A stretch of 64,000 bases of DNA. Origin: Oscheius onirici (lineage: Eukaryota > Nematoda > Chromadorea > Rhabditida > Rhabditidae). A model generated the notes under the pieces. It worked only from the letters and a program-made list of their open reading frames with translations. It was not told the DNA's origin and searched no databases. The stretch's first letter is position 1, and each line of letters starts with the position of its first letter. Below are positions 58,436 through 64,000 of the stretch, piece by piece. The stretch covers positions 8,618,001 through 8,682,000 of the forward strand of contig OW051472.1 in assembly GCA_932521025.1 (NCBI GenBank), in the 5' to 3' direction. A program made the position numbers and the translations under genes.

Positions 58436-60177
58436 CTAGTTAGGAGGGACCAGACGAAAAATCTTCTCGCAGACGTGACTGATCAAGTCGAAGAGTTCGA
58501 CATCATTTACAAACCGCCTCGTCAGGGCCAAGATTATTGATCCGAGTACGAGTCTTTGAGCGGAACATAAGATCGCAGTGAATTCATCGAAGAAGCAGCA
58601 TCGGTGAAGCACAGTCAATGTGTTCATTGCTATTGCGTGATATTCGTGCTTGGCGAGTTCTCCGGTCTGAACATGGTTGAGAATAAGAGATAGTGCTTGG
58701 GCAAGTGAAAAAAAGTTTAGGAGCGAATGTTTGACAAAACTACTCGATGGCTTGGACTGATATTGTGCAGCGATATAGCCTCATATGTGAAGCATGCCAT
58801 AGAACATGCCGATATTTTTTCCTCAAAAAAAGTTATGGGTCCGACCGTGCCGCGAGGTCGGACACCAAAAAGTGGTAAAATAAACCCAGCTGTGCCATCC
58901 AAATTTGCTGAAATTTTATGGGGAAGTTGGGCCCTGTATTGCTCCCTTCCTGCCAAAATTTGGTGGCATTTGGATTAAAAACAAAAATTTTAGAAAAGGG
59001 CGGCGTTCATTCCTTCCACACGTAATACTTATCATATTCCTATATTTATGTACAATGCCGAGCGGTTACTCTTAGTCCGAGGCAGGATTTAACACCACAA
59101 ATCTAGTTAAGCTCTTCTTCATTCCGAAAGTCGGCGTTGTATGACTGCTTTCTTTTACAGCAGACAGTACTATTTTCAAACTAGTTTTCAGGATGAAGAA
59201 GTGCTCTTCTGACTTTGTGATGTTCAGCAAAGTTGTAGCTTTCTACAAGATTAGTACACACCAAAACGCTGGAAAATAAGCTCGAACGTATGAAAAACCG
59301 GAAATCACTGAATGCCCTTATTTGGCCAGACTTCTAGCCGAGAAATATAGGGCCAAGAAAGGAAGAATGCTTTTAAAATGGGTTATGCTTACGTTGTACA
59401 GATAGCATGCATTCTGCAAGCAGCTTGCAAATGTTTTTTCGATCCAGCAAACTCCAATTTTTGCACTTCGAAAGAAGATTGTCTGTAAGTGCGCATTATT
59501 TCTTGTCAAAATTTCCAGAATCTGAATGAAATAATTGATTCGATAGTAAAAAGTTCTACCACAACAGTTCTTTGGTAGTGTTCGGTACAGTAATTACTTC
59601 TTGTATCGAAATTACTAAATGCACACAGTGAAATATTCAGTTCGTTTAGTAGGCTGGGGCTGTTGCTGGCTAGGTTTTTCTCAACCTCGTCGGAATAAGA
59701 ATGCTTCTCTTCAATGGAATAGCAAAGAAGATCCATAACTTTGATCTGCAAATTGTAGAATATGTGGTATAAGATGCAGAGATCTAAACTAACCTTGGCC
59801 ATAGGGAGCATAAAATCATTCTTCTTTATCCATGGTTTTAGCAAGAACTGTAGTAGGGTGGTAATGAAGTTTTTGTCGCGACACAGTTCTTCAATATTCC
59901 TCTCCTTCTCCACAATAATAATGAGTATTTCCAAGCCCATCGCCATAACCACATTTGTCGGATTCGAGCAGACGATTGCTTTAATCGAGAGGAGAATATT
60001 CTTCTGACAGTGGAGTTGTTGTTCCTGCCGGAGGTACTTAAGCAGAGTCCTCAGAGAAAGAGCGACGAGATCCATAGTGTTCGTGGGTTGATCGACTTTT
60101 GTGATTGTGAGAAGGATCGAGGGATGAATCAATCGATACAGAGTCGCTTTTGTAGAAGAAGAAGTTTGGAGAAGCAA
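58436..60177 (-). CDS. Helical-repeat (ARM/HEAT-like) protein, structure uncertain
   Basis: Two blocks on the minus strand. The 5' block (59810-60177) reads LVALSLRTLLKYLRQEQQLH, VVMAMGLEILIIIVEKERNI and FITTLLQFLLKPWIKKND, amphipathic helices typical of armadillo-like repeats. It is spliced by a good GT-AG intron (59748-59796) to VMDLLCYSIEEKHSYSD. A 3' block (58436 to about 58700) with similar helices (NTLTVLHRCCFFDEFTAILC, RLVLGSIILALTRRFVND) ends in a stop. The roughly 800 bp between them has no clear exon and contains a fold-back fragment near 59195-59270 (TTCAGCAAAGTTGTAG). One gene with a long intron is inferred; two genes are possible. The start at 60177 is a guess. Family not recognised. 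Confidence 0.45.
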
Positions 60178-61372
60178 AATTTTTGCTGTTGTTGAAAGCG
60201 AAAAGAATGAAGAATGTATGTGAGGATAAAAGAGAGGGAGATTGCATTCTAGATGGAGAATTTACTTGGGCGATTCGGCTCGTTTGGGATATGACCCTTT
60301 TTACATATTTTATGATCGCACGACCAAGAAGTGATCGACGACAAAATTCCATGTGCCAAAACACAGTTTTCTCAAAAACGTTGCACCAAGATTCGACGTT
60401 TATCCACCATTTGAATTGCGCGCTGTCGGTTTTGGCTTACAGAATGGTCCCAAGACGAAACTATATTTTCAAGGCAGTTCTTTAATTTTTTTTCTTACAA
60501 GACGTTTTTCTTTATCTTTCTCGTCATTTATCGTAGTTTTTTGGTCAAGTGCCAATTATAAGCAACATCCATCAATGTTTTCGGTACCATGTGAAGATAG
60601 AAATAATTCATATATGCTAACAATTTAATTTAATTCGCAATTGTATTTATATTTGTTTGACTTTATTTAAATTTATTCCCAAAATATAGGAAAAATCTTG
60701 CTCGTTTCCAATTATTTCTACTTTTTTTTTTCAGCTTTCAGCGATGGAGGCCGAAGATCAGATGAAACGCAAAACATGTGCTGCTATCGTAAGCTTTTAT
60801 TCCCATGTATATTTTAACAAAAAAAAATCTAGCAAAAATGTCAGAAGATAGGAATCGACGAGTTGCACGCTTTTTTTTCTCAAAATAGGCCATTCCGCTC
60901 GTTTTTGCCACTTTTTGGGCAGAATCCTCCTGAATGCAATTTCAGGACACGTCTATAAACCTCTTTCCCCCACAAATTTCTCCAGCGACGGGAATTCTTC
61001 GCCCTCTTGGGAGTAAGACCAGCGTGGATAGCTTCAAGCAGATTCTTGGCGTCTTTCAAAAAGTTCTTCGAATTCTTCATCACCACCGTCAATTTTCGGC
61101 CATTCCAAGCACAAAAAGGCGAAAAAAAATTGCCTCTCACAAAGCTTTCAAAATTCCTGAATATTACGTCTCGCAAATTTTGATCCCAATATGTTCTCAG
61201 TACATGCCCGGTTACGAGTCCAGCAGCTCGGTTTCCATTTGAACGAAATTCAGTTGTCAATAGGGCGCGTTTTCATTTCCGGGGTTTGAATTTTTCTTTT
61301 TCTTTGAGCGCTTGTTTTTTTTTACCTTGTCATATTTTTCTTCAACAAAAACCTTCATTATTCAGTCCCACA
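60178..61372. other. Intergenic region with two doubtful coding pieces
   Basis: An exon-like piece at about 60744-60788 (MEAEDQMKRKTCAAI, acceptor TTTTTTCAG, donor GTAAGC) does not join the ATAD5 frame and may be a 5' UTR or part of another gene. A 126-codon minus-strand frame at 60880-61260 (starts MTTEFRSNGNRAAGL) overlaps an equally open plus-strand frame, so neither is supported without other data. Confidence 0.3.
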
Positions 61373-64000
61373 ATGGCCGAGGACGGGCAAGCAGAGCCGA
61401 AATCTCGTAGAATCCGGAAGCAAACCAGCTTCTTCCGCACGGACGCGGCAAAGAAAAAAGAAATCCAGCGACTCAGTGTTAGTTTACAATTGTTTCCCTA
61501 TTAGATTACTTTTCAGATGGACATCGGCGAACAACCAAGTGATCTAAAGTCGATTATAAAGGACCCGGCCACTCCTAAGACGCCGAAGACGGTAAATTTT
61601 GCTGGGAAATCGCATAATGTGTTTTTTACAGATCAGATTCGGAGAGTCGTGCCAGATCGCGCTAATCACTCCCTTACCTGGCTGGGTCAGTTTCAATTCT
61701 CCTCTCTTCAAAGAATTCTTCAGGACCCCCTGGCTATTCGTCTTGACGATTTTGCGGAAGAAGAAGACGCTCCTACAAAGCCGGCAGAAGCTCGACCGCA
61801 TAGAATGTTCCAAAATCTTGAAATTACCCCTACTTCATTAGCCAAGGTTTGTGTTTGATTCGTTCGTATCAACGTTTTCCTTTCCAGCTCCAAATGTCTC
61901 AAATGATGGGCGATACGGACGACGCCAGAGTCGAGTTCAAGTTGGTTCAATTGCAATCAACCTCTTCCAAATGTCCCATTTAGCGCAAAGTTCCTCTTTA
62001 ACAGCCTGGAAGACTCTACCACCGATTCTCCAAATTCTACAGAAGAGCCAATAAACACGACAGAGGAGTTGGTAAAGAAGCGGTCTCGAAGAAAATCTGC
62101 CGTCAAATTGGTCAGTTTTTATTCTTGCTGCCGCATCTATCTAAATTTGTTTAGGCTAAGGAAGCATTGGCTGCCATTCTCACGGAACATGAGACCTCCG
62201 ATGTCGAGAAAACAACAGGTTTGCTCCCATATTTTTCCCGTCAAACATTGTTTTCTAGAAACGGCTGAGTGTGTGCCAACATTAGAGCCGAGGATATATG
62301 TGCACAAAGGAAAGGAGCGTATTTTGAAGCCACCTAGATCGCGGACGAAGGCAAGAGTGACGGACTGGCTGATGAAAACTCCTGAAGAAGGTCTCAATTC
62401 TACATTGATGGCAGAACGCACATTGCATGACGTTGCTTATGGTTGTTTTCAGTTCGTTACCTAAAACAAGCTTGCTTTTAGAAAAGCCTGCTTCGTCGGT
62501 CTCCGAATCTAGTTTTCTAGAGAAGGCGAAAGAAAAACGCAAGGCAGCGAGACCTCCAAAGCTTCAGGCAAAGCCGGTCAATGAGCAATTGACTAGGACT
62601 ACGAAATCTGCTAGTGCTCCTTCTCTCGTGGTTCGTCTTTTCCTGCCTTTTCCTATAAACAATTCCTTTGCAGAAGACGAACAGCGTTGAGATCATCTCC
62701 CACTTACCTGAACGTGAAATGGCCCCGATGTCGCCCGAAATTATAACTCTGGAGGTGGTGGAGAGCAAAGAAAGACCGAATTCTCTCAAAAGAAAAAATA
62801 CGCTCTTCGGAGAGATGCAACAAGCAAAGGTGTGTTTGTTCTGTGTCCTCCAGTTTCATCTTTTCGCTTCAGAGAGGCCTCTTCGATCCGAACTGCACTG
62901 TACAGTCTTCTGACGTCGCCCCCATTCCGCGCGTCCACTGTCTCGATGCTATCGTCGTCCCAGAAAAGCTCGGCGAATATCCAGAAGTTCGATTTGTTCT
63001 CAGAGAAGACCGAGTGACTACGTCGTCGACTGCCATCTTCCTTCCCGACAACGAGCTTTCTCCAGAGCCATCATTCATTCAGCTTTTCGATGCGACCAAG
63101 AAGGACGAAAAATCACAGAAGAGGTTAGTGTTGTCCGGCTTTTCAAACAAAAAAAGTGCAGTTATACTCGCGAATGGCTCGACATCTTCACAGAATGCGA
63201 CGTTGCTGATAGCTGGACGGCAGCCTTCACTCCAAAAACAAGCAAGCAATGGCTTGGAGATTCATCAACAATGAAAAAGGCAAGAAACTTCGTCAAGAAG
63301 TGGAAGGCACGAGTTGCCAGAGACCGTTAGTTTCCTGCCCTGTCTAGTGTTAATTTCATGTGGTTTCAGAGATTCTGTTTGTCAGTTCAGCCGACAAAAA
63401 GGAGTCGACGAAGTTCCGCAAAAACTCGGAGGAGTCGGACTGCGGCTCGGACTACGAGGATGAAGATATAATCCAGGCCAATCCATTAATCATCTGTGGT
63501 CCAGCTGGCTCTGGAAAAACGGCTCTCGTAAGTTTATTTGTCATTTCCGGATATTGCTCTTTTTCAGATAGCGAGCTTGGCAGCAGAATTCAGTATTAAT
63601 ATACTGGAAGTCCATCCCGGGGACAAAAGAAATGCCGCAGCTCTCAAACAGAAATTCGATGGAGCCATCAAAAACCAAGCGGTTTGTCTTTTTGTCTGTC
63701 TGCGGGAGTTTTCTACTTTTTCAGGTACAACAGAAATCTGGATCGATTGCCACTTTTTTTGGGACGTCTGGCGAAAAGAAAGAAACGACGTCCTCGCGAC
63801 AAAACCTGGTAGTCGTCGAGCACGTCGATATTTCTTTCGAGGACGACAAAGATTTTTGGCCAACCATCAAAGCGCTGGCTGCCGAGTCCCGCGTTCCAAT
63901 GATCTGGACCTGTGAGAGACTGCCAACTGTGGATATTTATCGAGAACCAGCACTCGACTCCTTTGAGCAGATCAACGTCGACTACTGTTCGTCCAGTCTT
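61373..64000 (+). CDS. ATAD5: ATAD5/ELG1-type PCNA-unloading ATPase (partial, 5' part)
   Basis: Large subunit of an alternative clamp loader (RFC-like complex) that removes PCNA from DNA. The ATG is 7 nt after ATTATTCAG. Many small exons encode a disordered, Lys/Ser-rich N-terminus (KKRSRRKSAVKLAKEAL, then SFLEKAKEKRKAARPPKLQ). An ATAD5-type lead-in follows (FVKKWKARVARD), then an acidic segment (SDCGSDYEDEDI). Next come Walker A ICGPAGSGKTAL and a Walker B position written NLVVVEHVDISFEDDKDFW, followed by VPMIWTCE, as in the AAA+ core of ATAD5. The second acidic residue of Walker B is not the canonical one, as also seen in ATAD5 relatives. The remaining AAA+ lid and C-terminal domain lie beyond the window. 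Confidence 0.8.

Noticed and set aside
60880-61260. 126-codon minus-strand gene
   Set aside because: The plus strand over the same bases is equally open, there is no splice context and no family feature, so I did not list it as a gene.
1-64000. Retroviral, LTR, Polinton or other virus-derived elements; CRISPR arrays
   Set aside because: No reverse transcriptase, integrase, capsid or envelope features, long terminal repeats, or regularly spaced repeats were recognised; all repeats seen are short non-coding fold-back or tRNA-like units.

Overview
This window looks like nuclear DNA of a nematode. Introns are short (mostly 35-60 bp) with a strict TTTCAG-type acceptor, and several start codons lie 0-12 nt after a TTTCAG, as spliced-leader trans-splicing would give. 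The gene content also fits: a LIN-12/GLP-1-like Notch receptor, a nematode-type secreted cysteine-rich protein, FLYWCH zinc-finger genes and giant secreted EGF/C-type-lectin/VWA proteins. I cannot name the species. No viral or LTR element, CRISPR array or bona fide tRNA was recognised.

Layout. 1-4063 (-): N-terminal half of a Notch-like receptor, cut by the window edge. 5786-6943 (-): BTB-BACK protein with Lys/Ser-repeat arms. 7139-7792 (-): small unrecognised protein. 8016-10529 (-): threonyl-tRNA synthetase with a possible mitochondrial leader upstream. 11497-12901 (+): LACTB2-type metallo-beta-lactamase-fold nuclease. 13.0-14.7 kb: gene-poor fold-back DNA. 14726-15862 (+): TFG. 15.9-17.2 kb: uncertain small genes. 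18769-19860 (+): secreted, probably GPI-anchored cysteine-rich protein. 20005-21009 (-): BTB protein. 21-24 kb: gene-poor, with tRNA-derived repeats. 24065-24624 (-): secreted cystatin-like gene with an unclear frame. 25224-25782 (+): single-pass membrane protein. 26521-33178 (+): RalGEF (RGL). 33828-36263 (+): two tandem FLYWCH paralogues. 36561-47178 and 47542-57905 (+): two tandem giant EGF/lectin/VWA paralogues, here called gene A and gene B. 58.4-60.2 kb (-): helical-repeat-like protein. 61373-64000 (+): ATAD5/ELG1-type clamp unloader, cut by the window end.

The most interesting signal is the population of fold-back (inverted-repeat) elements, in at least five sequence families, which sit mostly inside introns. 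Comparing gene A with gene B, several introns present in one paralogue and absent from the other consist largely of one of these elements. This is what introner-like intron gain by MITEs would look like. At other shared introns the element has simply enlarged one copy.

The exon models of ThrRS, LACTB2, TFG, RGL, both FLYWCH genes, the BTB gene, the 190-aa gene and the cysteine-rich gene were spliced by hand and stay in frame to the stop. Gene A and gene B were followed exon by exon but not summed. Domain names and orthology come from recalled family features, not database searches.
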